The notes beneath the pieces are model-generated. The model saw only the letters and a program-made list of their open reading frames with translations, made no database searches and had not been told where the DNA came from. Shown one piece after another: positions 9,975 through 21,590 of a stretch of 64,000 nt of DNA. The DNA lies in NCBI GenBank assembly GCA_019671135.1, contig JAHRHY010000008.1, positions 124,001-188,000 on the forward strand. Reading direction: 5' to 3'. Numbering within the stretch: position 1 is the stretch's first letter; every line of letters begins with the position of its first letter. Source of the stretch: Linnemannia hyalina. Its lineage: Eukaryota; Mortierellomycota; Mortierellomycetes; Mortierellales; Mortierellaceae. Made by a program: the position numbers and the translations under genes.

Positions 9975-11570
9975 AAAAAAAAAATGCTACTACAAGAGAT
10001 TAACAAAAGTAGGTTTGTGAGGTGTAGGGAGGTGACAAAAAAAAGAATTTGACCTACAAAAAAAAAAAGAACTAAACCTACAAAAAAAAGAACTACTACA
10101 TGGAGAGCTCGAGTTGTTGCCTTCCCAATTCCCCTCCTTCATCGTTCTGACCGGGCTCCTCGTTCAGACGGGAGTCGGTGCGACGATAACGGACGGAGAG
10201 GACGTGAACATCAGGCGCGGCGCCGGGCCAGAAAGCCGAAAAAAGCGGACAAACGGGCCAGACGGACCAAAAAAAAAAGAAGATAGACCAAAGAGGGACA
10301 TCTTCCAAATCGGGGACACAGGACGCTTTCGAGCACGAGGAGACGGGGGTTAGATGACCTTTTGAGACCGATCTACCGTTAGGCGGCGGTGTGTCTGTGA
10401 TGAGGGATATTAATGTGAGAGGTTGGCAAGTGAGGGGTGGAGGGGTGAAAAGGAGGGTGGAAGAGGACACGGGGTGGGAGACATATCAGAAAGAAGAAGA
10501 AAAACGATTGGGTGAGTCGAACTTGTCGTTAAAACAAGCTACTGGCTGAGACGCGTGGTCGTGTACGGGCAAATCATAGAGCAGTACGAAATGAACAAGA
10601 GTCTAACCTTGTAAATCGTAGAATCACACCTGTTGCACAGGGGGCCTTGGGGACGCAGGCAAGGCCCAAAAAATAAATCCTCTCGAGCCCACAAAAGATA
10701 AAAAAACAGCCAAAAAAAAAAATAGAGAAACAAAGCCGAAAAAATGCTCTACGGAGAGCAGAAATAGGCGAAAGTGTTTTTTTATGGGGGGGGATAGCTT
10801 TGTTTGAGGTGGAGGGGGAGTGGGCAAGAGAGACGCGTCAGAGGAGGTACTGCTGCTGCAGAAATAGTGGGTTGTTGGCCGTTTTTTAAATATCAGTTGT
10901 TCTGATGCTTGGAGGAAGGTGTGTTGAAAAAATAAAAAAAAAAAAAAAAAAAAAGAAAGGAATAGTTGGGTGCTGAAAGCGACTCAAAAAGGGGAAAGGA
11001 AAAGTGGATTATATAAAAAAAAGTGGAACAGTCCAGATCACTCTGGATTGGGGGAGATCAATAACGGTCATCCGATGAGGATGTCAAGGGAAGATGTGGA
11101 AGGCATTCCCTGGAGGAACGCCATGAAAGTTGGAGGAGTTTGTGTGCGAGAGAAGGAAGGAAGGAAGGAAGGAAGGAAGGAAGAAGAGAAGAGATGTATA
11201 AACTGAATGGATCGATGTGGTAGAGAGAGTGAGAGGAGTAAAGGATGAGCACAGAGAAGAGAGAAAAGGAAAAGAAGGAAAAGGGGCAAGAAGAAATAAA
11301 TACACGAACGAGCGTGCATGGAATGAGAATTCGTTACGGTGACCGCGTATGTCTGATATGATGACGAGTTAAGGGTGACCACATTCTTGTGCAATAAGAG
11401 GTCACTTTTTAAACAGCCATCACCTACAGAGATATTTTAGTTCAGAAACACGGGCCTGTAGAATATTGTCTATTCCATTCAGAATTGACATTATTAGTCC
11501 ATGAACTAATCAATCTAAAATTGCGCCCCAATTCAAGAACGTAAAACATGAAATAAAACTCACCATAATC
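9124..11570. other. Long intergenic region with homopolymers and microsatellites
   Basis: No gene could be supported across 2.4 kb. It holds a run of 31 A (9942-9972), a second A-rich run near 10930-10954, and a (GGAA) tetranucleotide of about seven units near 11153-11183. A minus-strand open segment ending at 10096 (RYRRTDSRLNEEPGQNDEG) has plausible composition but no start, domain or upstream exon that I could join to it. Confidence 0.5.
9942..9972. repeat. Poly(A) tract, 31 bp
   Basis: Uninterrupted run of A on the plus strand within a longer A-rich stretch. It could be the fossil tail of a retroposed sequence, but no target-site duplication or element body was recognised next to it. Confidence 0.8.
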
Positions 11571-11574
11571 ATAG

Positions 11575-12240
11575 CAAGCTAGTCCGCTTGAGCTTCCAAT
11601 CAAAGTCAACGGGATGGGAGTGGGACCAGAACCCAAGCTGGTTGGTGGTGATTGGGGGGCGACCTGAGGTCGCACGGTTTTCCTGAATAGGGGGGATGGA
11701 TTGTCGATCGTCCGAGGTCAGTTGGCAGAATCCTGACAGGGCAATGTTGACACTGACATTAGAGTCGCGCGCTCGTTAGGTGTATCCTGCCTTGAAGGAG
11801 TCACAGGAGGGATTGATACACTCGACTGCTCCGTGAACCTTGACCGACTTGCCGTTGACAGTTGCGTGCGCCAATCGCATCTCCAGAAAGCAGAACATAC
11901 AGATATTTGATGTCATGCTCTCATCAACCATCACAACGGCTCCTGCTCGAGCGTGTTGTTCTACTACACGTTTTCCGCCATATTTAAGATGGCTCTTGAT
12001 CCTCGAGTTGACGCCGATTCCTGCAGTGCCGACAAACAGTGGCATCATGTATGGTGGTCCATGGCGCGTACAAGACGACGGATACGTCAGGCCATCTGGT
12101 CCAACGATCGCGATATGATGCTGGTGGCATGACTCGCATGCGCCATCCCTTGAGTCGAATTGACTCGGTTGTATGACGGAGAACTCTAGAGGGGAGCAGG
12201 CTGATGCCGAAATTGCAATGGGTTTCAAGAAGATTGAGCA
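11575..12240 (-). pseudogene. Second RuvC/zinc-ribbon nuclease relic (TnpB/Fanzor superfamily, different subgroup)
   Basis: On the minus strand the readable frame runs from about 12240 to a TAA at 11776 and continues in the same frame past it. Key blocks in order: FVGTAGIGVNSRIKSHLKYG, VVMVDESMTSNICMFC, ECINPSCDSFKAGY, the stop, then RDSNVSVNIALSG and a DDRQSIPPIQ tail. The order 'acidic E, T-S, C-x2-C, C-x4-C, R-D-x-N-x3-N-I' is that of the TnpB/Fanzor C-terminus; the D of RDSN would be the third RuvC acid. Spacing and sequence differ clearly from the relics at 6.0-6.7 and 59.7-61.5 kb, so it belongs to another subgroup. The in-frame stop sits between zinc ribbon and catalytic D, and the N-terminal two thirds are missing, with a MITE at the break. 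Not functional. Confidence 0.6.
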
Positions 12241-12242
12241 TA

Positions 12243-12460
12243 CAGTCAAACCTCCCCTATAGCATATCCTTGGGCTGCAAGTAAAAGTATGCTATAGGAG
12301 AGGTTATGCTATTAAGAAGGCGTGCTACACCCATGTAACGTAGTAGGGGGGATTCAGGATCATGGACCCAAACCTTATTTTCCCAAAAAAATATGCAATA
12401 GGAGAGGGAATAGCATATGAATATGCTATAGGGGATTATGCTTTAGGGGAGGTTTGACTG
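12243..12460. mobile_element. 218-bp pogo/Tigger-type MITE
   Basis: The terminal inverted repeats begin CAGTCAAACCTCCCCTA and continue for about 24 bp with one mismatch; the left end follows a TA dinucleotide, the right end is followed by CA. The CAGTC(A/G)AACCTC terminus is typical of pogo/Fot/Tigger DNA transposons, which duplicate TA on insertion; the right TA would have mutated. Internally the motif ATGCTATAGG and its complement recur several times, giving sub-terminal inverted repeats. There is no coding capacity, so it is a non-autonomous element needing a transposase in trans. It abuts the truncated end of the RuvC relic. Confidence 0.75.
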
Positions 12461-13685
12461 CATCAAGTGTTAGGATCTGAACACCCCGTGAACTTTTTTT
12501 TTTGTGTAAACATCAAATAATGAACCTTTTTAATTTGACTTGCCAGAAAAATGAACATGCATAAAAAGATCAATGTTTACCTGTCAACACATCGAATCGG
12601 TTTTCAAAGATACGAGAGTACTCTATCTTGTGGGGACAGTAGCCGACATCTTGCATAGGCCCCGGTCCGTCCCACTTAATCCGATCTGACTGTCTTTGTC
12701 AGCTTTGTTCAGTTCATCTGTGTTGATCGACGTTGCCTCAACCAAATCCTGCATGGCTGGATTGGCGAAAATGAGGATGCTGTTAGGACGCGCTGTATCC
12801 TGTGATTCACCGTCACTGTCGTTGTTGGAGCTCCGGTATCGTGAATAAGAGTTGTAAAAGAGCATTTCCTTGCGGGGGTATCGATTTTTTTGTTGGGGAG
12901 TGAGAACCGGCCCTCCCAGGCGCCGCACAGGGATCCTCGTCTTCCTCAGCACCTCATAGAGTCCATCCAGCTCGATCTTGTTTAAGTCCTTCATCTGCTC
13001 CAACTCATTGTCCATCACTGTCACGGTCTCTTGTAGCTGTAGCAACTTGACCTCATCCGCCATGTTCGTTATCTGTTCGTAGCATTCTTGAATCCGATTT
13101 TCCAGAGCATTCTCGCTCAGTACCACCTCTGATTTTCGATGACGGTGTTGCCTGTCTGCCGCTCGTTGTCGACGTTCGTGTATCTCAGGCTCCTTCTTCA
13201 GTCCAGTTAACTCTGACACTTGTTTCGTCAACTCCTCCTTGCACGCGCTGGAGTAATTCCAAGTCGTTGCACTTCGTCTTCCAAGTTGATAGATCCATGA
13301 CGTTCTTTCTTCTTCTTGTGCTCCTCGTATGCGCTGTTGAAAGGGTGTCGGATCTCTCCAGCCCTGAATTCTGACGGTATATTTGTCCACCAGCACAAAT
13401 CTATTAAAATTTGATGTACGTTGATGTTAAAGAACGGGTAATCGAGAGAGGAAATGTCATGTTCACCAATACCAATACAATCAAAACGCAAACGAAGACC
13501 AAAGAATATACCTGTTGTCAAATTCCAACCCATGGCTTCTACAGAGCGTCTGGATCTTGGGAATATAAAAAAAAAAGATCCAAGGACATAACCTGCGTCT
13601 TTGTTGACAGAGTTGACGTTGGAGATCAAGGATTCGTTAGGCCGATAGATGTCGTAGTGGTCTGGACCTTGAGCGCAAAGGGTCT

Positions 13686-13723
13686 CATAGACACCCATCG
13701 GACTCATAGACACCCATCGGACT
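13686..13723. repeat. Perfect 19-bp tandem duplication inside the decayed gene
   Basis: CATAGACACCCATCGGACT occurs twice back to back. Nineteen is not a multiple of three, so the duplication changes the frame of the surrounding coding block. It looks recent because the two units are identical. Confidence 0.9.
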
Positions 13724-14285
13724 CAGCGGTAAGGCGTGTAGGCTGCCTGTCGAATAGGTGGAGCAGAGTTTCTGGTAAATTCTTGATATCCAGCGGCGCG
13801 TAAGAACGAGTTGCAAATGAACGCTAAGGGCCCGACAGTCAGGATGTGCTTGGGGAAGAGGTCCTTGTTACCGATCTTGCATTTCTTGGGTGTATAAGGT
13901 CGCAATTGGTTCACGATGTGTACGACGGCATCCAGTTCTTCTCCAGTAAATTTCTCGGGGTCATGGAGTATATCGGCGACCATATCGGTCATCACCTCGC
14001 CGGTGATGTAAGGGTCTTCCAGGAGTATCCTCGTCACGACTTGAAGCGGAATCAAGTGACTCGAGGCAGGTCCGTCGATGTCTAACAATTGAGGAAAAGA
14101 AATGCTTAATTAGCGTATGGCATATGTACATTACTGCCGCTTCTCGCATGTACATATCACTGAGTCGAACTATTACCTTGACATCTTTGCTGGTTGTCCT
14201 GGATAGCCTTACCCTTATCAAGGTGTCACAGCATCATCGTCTGTTGTGATCCTAGATCATTAGCATCATCTAACCATCGCCCCAT

Positions 14286-14366
14286 CTAATCACATGACCA
14301 CCTAGTCACATCACCACATAACCACATCACCACCTAACCACATCACCACCTAACCACACCACCACC
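14286..14366. repeat. Degenerate CAC-rich minisatellite
   Basis: Imperfect units of about 16 bp (AACCACATCACCACCT and variants) repeat about five times. It lies in what would be an intron of the decayed gene. Confidence 0.75.
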
Positions 14367-16960
14367 ATCCTGGAGCCCATAGCCTAGCACACACACAAGG
14401 GAGTGGAAGCGGTATCCAAGTCGAGTGCTGTTGCTCTTGATGGATTTGTGGCATCACAGTCATCGTCATCTTCGTCGTCTTGAAATTGTTTTATCCTGGG
14501 GCTCTTTCCTGACTCGGTGTTGTTGTGAGGTCGATTTTGATCATGCAGGTCAATAAGGCCCAGCAGGGCCACGATCCTACTCTCACCACAAGTCTCTGCC
14601 TGCAATCTCTCGATTGAATCATTCAGCTGGTCAAACAGGTCTTTGGCCTCAGCAACGGCAGAAGCCTTCTCCTTGGCCTGCTCAATCTTGACATCCCTGT
14701 ACTGTTGCTCTTTCTGCGGTCGAAGCCAGAGTCTCAACAGATACTGGATTACGCGATCTCTGAGATCCTTGTACAAAGATCCTGTCCACAGCTGAGTAAC
14801 GTTCGTGGCGTATTCCCTGTACAGAGTATTTGCTGTTAGAAATATACCCTCTGGTGTTCGGACTTCAGGGTTGATGTTGGGAGAAGCTGAAGAGCTGCCG
14901 CCGATGGTGTTCTTGACCGAAGGTAGCATCGCTGCGACGCACTTGTCCCATGATGGATGCACTGATCCCGTCTCTCCCGCTTTGGACCCCGCTCCTATCT
15001 CTTTTACCCTGGATGAAGATCCCACAGACATGTTCCTGGAGCCCCTACCATATAGGCAAGCCGCAACGTATTCGATAAAATCCTGGTTCAACAGACCGAT
15101 CCTGTCCACTTGCCGCTCCTTGCTCTGTTGGCCAAGTGCAACCTCTCTAAGGATTCCCTCCGTTATCACCCCAGCCTCTACCACAGCTTGGTCGACAAAG
15201 TACGGATCCCGGATGTTGAATGTGACAAGTCTAACAACCGCCTCTCAGTGTGGAGCAACCCATGATAGATTTAATGGTTTAAAAGTTTAAACGATCCATC
15301 AAAATGTAAGAATAACGTCACATCAACACAATAGTGCAATAACAATGTCATCCATCAGTACAGTATACAGATACATACCTCTACTGTCATTTTGAACATG
15401 ACAATGGAGACTTCATCCATGTAATACGAAAGCGCGTCCTGCTTGGAACGCAGAATGCGCTCCATCGTGGGAAGCTGCTCCATCATATCTGGCCGGGTTA
15501 TCTGCGCCAAAGTCGCCGTTAACTCCCGGACATCGCTCTTTTTTCCGCCAGATTTGTCCCTGCTCGTTCTTGTACTTGCCGATGCCACCGTGTAGCCACC
15601 CGGCAACCCCCCATCCTCTCCCCCAAGTTGCGCATCTTCCATCTCAATCTCCTGTAATAGTCCTTCAAGCGATGTCTCAACGTCCTTGCTAGGAGCGCGA
15701 GTCCTCAAACTCGCATCGGTCCAGAAGCCGTCGAAGTTCTCATCCACAACCTCCATGAGACTCTCCTTCACAATATCGACGCTATTGTTTTTGACGTTCC
15801 TTCTTGTGCGAAACCGTTGTGTGAGGCATGTTCCGCTCATGTCCTCTGGATTGTCGATATTGAACTGCTTGCGCAGAATGTAGACGGTTGCTTCCAGACT
15901 CATTCTTGTGTGCTGGCCTTGTCTGTCTCTGTCCGTTTCAATTCGGTCCTGGCTGTTTCCAACACATCCGCACAAGTCTGGTCGCCTGATAGCCGCTTGT
16001 TGTTGGCGGTGTCGTACGTTTTCCTGACTAGTCGTTTCAAACGGATACGACCATAGTTTAAAGTTACAAAAAGAATAAGTACCTCAGTTCATAAAAGCAT
16101 CTCATCCATATCAACAATTCAAGTATTGCGCTACATACCATACTCTATTAAATACGTGGCTGCAATCGTCGCCTTCAATGTGTCGTTTTCCAACACCCGG
16201 TTTCTGATCCCTACCTTTGTTTGGCCGGAATTTTACTGAAGAATTACCGGATTGCATATCTCGCAGAGTTAAGTCGATTGAAGAGGACTATGTGGAGGCG
16301 AGAAAGATGGTGGCTGTTGTAGGCATTGTTGAGGTGGCAATGTCGAGGGGTTTGTGGTGGTGGTGGTGGTGGACAAGTCAAAAGGATGTACGTCCATCTC
16401 AGTGCTGGCGAGGACGGGAGGGGGCGTGACTTCACTGCTCATCATGAGTTCACTGATGGTCGTGGGTGCTGTATCCAACTGCGCTCCTCGACTGGATCGA
16501 AGTGCGTAAAAGTCGGAAATTCCGCGGATCCGATCAACTGCATGTAGTACTGTGATTCAGTGCTGAGTGTTGGGCTGAATGAAGGAGAGGGCTTTCTTTC
16601 TCGAGGAGAAGAGCACTATCGAGGCGTTGAGGATGGAGCTCAGCCGTCCAAGGTCCTGCTTTCGCAAAAATGTGAGCGCCTGGTTTACGTTATCGTTGGA
16701 AATAGGTATCCTGTCTGCAATGTTGACGGTATTCTGTGAAAGATATGCGAGTAGTGGGTCAGGTGTGGTGCAGTCGAGTAGGACCCAAGCAGTTGACAAA
16801 AAGCCTTCGTCCAGGGAGCTATTATACAAATAATGGAAGGTCAGGTTAGACGCGTTCACTCCAGTTATGGTCGGTAGGTTCATGAATATTTCGTCGTTTG
16901 AGACGATCAGCTCAGGCTAGCTGCACATACTCCCGAACTAGTGCTCGCCATCTTGTTGAA

Positions 16961-18225
16961 GTCAAGTGGAGTTGGAGGAGGAGTAGTTTAGTGTGTTGGT
17001 CCGCGGTGTGGTTGGAAAATGGGTTGACGAATTAAAGAAAGAGGTTTGCTTTTCGCTGGTATCATCTTAAAAAGAATGCCAAGCCACAATGAGCCTTCGC
17101 TTAGTTGAATAGGCTTTTTTTGGTTCACTCGTGTTATTCAAAGAATAATAATATAGATCTTGCGTGAAATCCACATTACATGGCATGCTGATGGCCATAA
17201 AACTGTCACCGTGGAGTGCCCCTTGTACAGAATCACACAAACTACGACATTGAACCAATACCGTACCCCTTCCTGAGCACGCACGTCGACAGTACACGCA
17301 CTCACAATCCAAATCTTTTTTTTTTGCTTATGGTGTGTTGGATGGTGCTCCCTCTCCCTCTCGTCCTGTCAAAAAACCCGACCATTCCAACAACTGTCCG
17401 CAGAACAAGAAGGAGAACACCAACACGGAACTTGCCCGTCTCCTTCATTTTCACGTTCTTTTTCTCCCTGACTCCCCTCATGTGCCGACCCCCCCCCCCC
17501 CCCCCCTTAGTAGCTCCTTCCTTATTATTTTTAAACTTCTCAAGAGAAGTAAGTGGATCAATAAACAAAGAAAAAAAAACAGCAAGAGCACACTTTTATA
17601 AGGACATCAAGATGTGTGCTGCATGATGACAGGGATGTGATGTGACGTGTGGGTGCTCTCAATAATCAAGCAGGTGAAAAAAAACAACAAAAAATTCGCA
17701 CAAGCAAGGAGTTACGGGTGAATTTGCAAAACTCTATCTGACCCAAGCCATCGTAACCTCTTCTCTTGAACGATTCCATTTTGTTTCTCGGTCGTGTCCA
17801 CATAGCCTTGAAGTTGCTTGTACGAACTGTTATTAACCTCTATTGATAACTTTGCATTCTCCTAATTGCTGTTGTTGGTGTCCTCCCTTTCACTGTTGCT
17901 GTAATCAGTCATTCCTTGACCACATTCAGCCCCTTGAATCCCAAGAACCACTCATCGCGCATTTTTAACTGGTGTAGCCCTTGGCCTCCGGCAGCGATAC
18001 GTGTGATTCAGCAATGCCAATCTTTTAACTCGGAACACGGAACGCGAAAGTTGAACGCGAAAGTTGAACGCGACAAAGAATATCAAAGTCTCCCACGATT
18101 TTCATCAGGTGACAGCAAATGCTTTGATCGCATTTGCATCATCTCTTTTCTGCTTTTCTGTGTGTGCTTACTTCACGTTCAACACGAACACAACGGCTTT
18201 CTACTACAGACAGAAATAACCCTAC
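16961..18225. other. Intergenic region with an 18-bp poly(C) run
   Basis: No gene recognised. The plus strand carries C18 at 17489-17506 in a pyrimidine-rich context and a short tandem (CGCGAAAGTTGAA, twice) near 18049-18074. The last few hundred bases are presumably promoter and leader of the WDR92 gene. Confidence 0.5.
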
Positions 18226-19538
18226 ATGGCATCAGCAGGATCCCCCAGGAACAGCAGAGAGGGAGACAGGAAAGTCAAGGTGACGCAGGTCGCCTCAAAG
18301 CCGATCCCCTTCACAGCCTTTCAAGCTCTCTGGGTGCCTGGCACCACACGGATATGTGCCCTCGGCTCCAACGATTCTGGATTCGGCATCATTCAACTCT
18401 ACAACCTCACCTCTAACCCCTCATCACTCTCAACCATCAAGAAACCCACCACCGCAACAACACCAGCACCAACAAAACAACAACAACCGCGTTTGGTACT
18501 ACAATCAGAGACCGAGAAAAAGATTCAATTCAAGTCGGGCACTTTCAGAGCCAGTCCTCGGTCTTCAACCCTTCCCCATTTGTTGACGGGAGACTTCGAG
18601 GGTCGTGTTGGGCTTTGGGATCTGTCGCGGGCAGAGGTTCCTTTGTGGATGTTCCGAGCGCATGAAGATGTTGTCAATTGTATGGATGGTGTTGGGTCAC
18701 GGACGGGAAGACCAGAGTTTGTGACTGGAGGACGGGATGGGACGGTTAAGTTGTGGGATATGCGGCAGGATCATAAAGCTGCTGGATCTGGAGCTGGGAC
18801 GGCCTTGGAAAAGCCATTGTCGACGATGGCGTCGCTAAAGAAACAAGTCGATGGGCATGATGTCTGGTGTGTCAACATGGGAGTAGGACAAGGAGCCGAC
18901 GATGAGATGTTGGTCGTGGCAGGATACGATAATGGTGATTTGCGAGTCATGGACCTGCGGGTGGGCCAGGCTGTCTTTGAGACCAACCTTCAGCACGGGA
19001 TCTGCTCGGTTGAATTGAGTCCGCGTCATCAGGGAACCAGCTCGCGTCCATTTTCGTCATTGGTGGCGACTACTTTGGAGGGATCGATGCACGTCTTTGA
19101 TCTGGTTGATGGGCAGTTCAAGGCTACGACGAGTACAAGCGCAGGGTCCAATGCAACAGCAATGACGGAAGAAGTAGTGGCAGTTCAGTCGGGAGATGAC
19201 AGTACGCTTTGGCAAGTTCGACATGTCCCCCAGCGACCTGGCGTCTTTGCCGTCACGGATGGCGGTGGCTACATGCACTTGTAAGTTGTGCCTCTAGTTC
19301 GTTTTTGGCGCTGATAGTGCACAGGAAAACACCATAAGTTTGTGCTCACATCTACTTTATTGCCGTTTTTCATCTTAGGTACGAGCATGGAGACGAAAAG
19401 ACACTGTCAAAGCAACTTGGATCTCACAAGTTGGCTGAACAAGGGATCCTATCGCTCGATTTCAACGAAGAACTGGAGGGTCTCTTTGTTGGATGTGACC
19501 TTGACAACACTCTTCGTGTTGGCATGCTTCACCTCTAA
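18226..19538 (+). CDS. WDR92: WD40-repeat protein, WDR92/DNAAF10 (Monad) homologue
   Basis: Exons 18226-19280 and 19379-19538 join within a Leu codon over a 98-nt intron (GTAAGT...TTAG), giving 404 residues. WD repeats are visible as GDFEGRVGLWDLSRAE, VTGGRDGTVKLWDMRQ, GHDVWCVNMGV with GYDNGDLRVMDLR, and a C-terminal EELEGLFVGCDLDNTLRVG. The order and the HDVWCV...GYDNGDL signature fit WDR92, a seven-blade propeller that works with R2TP/prefoldin-like chaperones, in animals for axonemal dynein preassembly. Length is slightly above the usual 357 because of an Ala/Thr/Gln-rich insert near residues 70-85. If the fungus has no cilium, the retained gene points to its R2TP co-chaperone role. Confidence 0.82.
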
Positions 19539-19626
19539 CTAAGGACGGATCAAATAAAAGCACGCCAACCTTGCATCATCTTTCCAAACATACGTGAAAA
19601 AAGCACTTTTTTATTAATAGATATTA

Positions 19627-21378
19627 TCACTTGGAAGCCAATCTCTCGGCGACAAAATCGGTATAGTTTGCAGGTAATGGCATATCCCAGGCAAAAGTAG
19701 AGCGACTCGTCTTGAACTCGTACAAGACCTCGCCGCTGTCGTAGGTGGCGCCACTTCCGTGGACGAGTTTGTGTTGAATGCCCCAGAGCTCGCCCATCAA
19801 GATAAAATGCATCTGCAGCTCCTGATCCGCAGGACGCTCCTTTTTGCAAGCATGGGTATGTTCGGAATGGTCGTGGTCGAGGTCGCACTTGTGGGGTTCA
19901 TCTTCTTCAGCTGAAGGCTCAAGGTTATCCTTTTCGGGGACAGGGATGATGGTCCATTTGCCGAATGCGTGGTTGACCACACAGACCGTCGTCTCAGTAG
20001 CCGATCCAGTAACTCCTGAAAGTCGCACGAATCCCTTGAGTCGATAGACATCCTCCTTGCTTAGCGTTCCCAGAAACTTTTCAAACGTAGTCAATTTCAG
20101 CACCTTTTCCGGATGGCGGGTCTTGGGTCCATAGCACTTGATCTCCATGGTATCGAGTTCGTTCCTGTGATGGATCTTGTCACCGTTTTGGTTGAGTTCG
20201 TCCTGGAAGATCTTGTTGTTGGGTCCTGTGGGTCCTTGGAGTTGGAAAAGTTTGGTGTCGAGTCCAAAGATCAGTTCGGGTGAGACGGGTTGGTCGATGT
20301 TGACGAGGACCTTGGGGGCGTCAGTGTTGAGATCGTTGACCCGATCAATCACCCTATCCATGTCCCTTTCGCTCACCTATTGTTTTAGAGGAAAGTATTA
20401 GCTTTTAGCACACTGAACGCAACTACATCGAAAATAATAGGATTCGCAAATTGGCCAAAGTGAAGTGATGCTTACGCCTTCGTGCTTGGTTAAGAGGACG
20501 AGATCGGTGTACTGGGCTTGCAGTTTGGCGGTGTAGGAGTTGTCCGCATATCCCTCAAAGTTCTTGCAGTCGACCACATTCAGGATCGAGTCCAGAACAA
20601 ATCCTTCGTCTGCCAACTCTCTGATCTGCCACGCAATCGGGCCTATTTTACGACAGCAGGATAACGATGTGTTGTTAACATGAGTTGTTCGGCGGACAGC
20701 GTTACAGATGATAAGCAGGCAAGGAGTAAGTTGGTGATGTGTTACCTGGAAAGGCGGATCCACTGGTTTCAATGATGATTCGATCGGGGTTGTACTTTTC
20801 CCTCAGCTCCAAAAGTCCCTCCTTCATCTGCCCGACGAGGACACAGCATAGACAGCCATTGGTCATTTCCTGGACATCGATGTTGTTGAGCTTTGCGATC
20901 TGTGAGTCGACTATTAGTGTTTCAATTAAAAGGAAGAGATAGCGAGGAAAGATATTAGACGGTGTGTTTCGGGCATTGGGGACGATGTTTCATGTCACTA
21001 GTGTAACGTTTTCCTATTTTTCGGTGAAATGCTGCATAAGGAAGTTGCTTGTCCGTGAGGCGGTTCTCATGGAAGGTTGGTTTACCTTTGACATCACCAA
21101 ATTCGTTCTTGAGGAGACAGAACTTGTAGTCCTTGGGCATCGAGTTCATCAACGACAGAATGATTGTCTATCAAGGACAATTGGGGTTCATGACATAACC
21201 TACGGTTAACCTTCCATTTCGAGTTGTGTTATCAAGAGATAAGAAATTTAAAAAAATAATCGAAAGACGAGGAGAGTGCGCTTACGGTCTTGCCGACGCC
21301 GACAAAGCCGGTGAAGACGGTGACGGGGACCTTTCCGCCCTTGCTGATGGTGCTTTCTGTTCTTCCTGGCAAGTCCAT
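19627..21378 (-). CDS. ZNG1: COG0523 GTPase, zinc metallochaperone (ZNG1/CBWD homologue)
   Basis: Five exons (21378-21286, 21167-21086, 20910-20746, 20642-20476, 20376-19627) give 418 residues with every phase consistent. The P-loop is GFVGVGKT at residues 24-31; the diagnostic metal-binding CxCC is GCLCC at 77-81; ETSGSAFPGPIAW is the CobW switch/Walker B area and TKHEG the end of the G domain. The C-terminal CobW_C domain follows. A His/Cys/Asp-rich insert (KCDLDHDHSEHTHACKK, residues 333-349) is the kind of metal-holding loop seen in zinc-related COG0523 members. ZNG1 uses GTP to hand zinc to methionine aminopeptidase. The gene is convergent with WDR92, 88 bp between stops, and divergent from the AP endonuclease. 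Confidence 0.9.
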
Positions 21379-21590
21379 TGTATATGAATGTACGTAGAAT
21401 GTAAAAGGTAATGAGGTTTAGAGGAGTGAGAGTGAAAGAGGAAAGAATGAGGCCAACCAACGACGTTCCTGAAAGACAGTTCCCCAACGGATAATGGAAT
21501 GTGGCTGAAGCAGTTGATGGACTGTCTTTTTTTTGAATAGCCTTGAAAATGTAATGTCTTTCTCACACACTTTCTTCCATTCAAAAACAT
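21379..21590. promoter_or_regulatory. Divergent promoter region between ZNG1 and APE1
   Basis: Only 212 bp separate the start codons of two genes read in opposite directions, so both promoters and leaders lie here. The region has T-rich and A-rich blocks but no TATA box I would commit to. If the AP endonuclease is translated from the internal ATG at 21849, its leader would extend farther right. Confidence 0.7.

Larger units (their letters stand above)
12623..16960 (-). pseudogene. Decayed large lineage-specific gene with C-terminal coiled coil
   Basis: Successive minus-strand blocks read like exons of one long protein: 16883-16557 (VLLDCTTPDPLLAYLSQNTV), 16555-16269, a short block ending at a GTATGT donor near 16135, about 15990-15375, 15240-14384, 14088-13723, 13713 to about 13615, a tiny piece near 13560, and 13395-12623. 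The last block has a long heptad-rich coil (residues such as ENRIQECYEQITNMADEVKL). The architecture resembles an uncharacterised multi-exon family I associate with Mortierellomycotina; no catalytic domain is visible. Damage: an in-frame TGA at 16557-16559 with the same frame open beyond it, a frame change near 15900, and a TGA at the edge of a 19-bp tandem duplication at 13686-13723. Alternatively some breaks are introns I placed wrongly. Confidence 0.5.
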
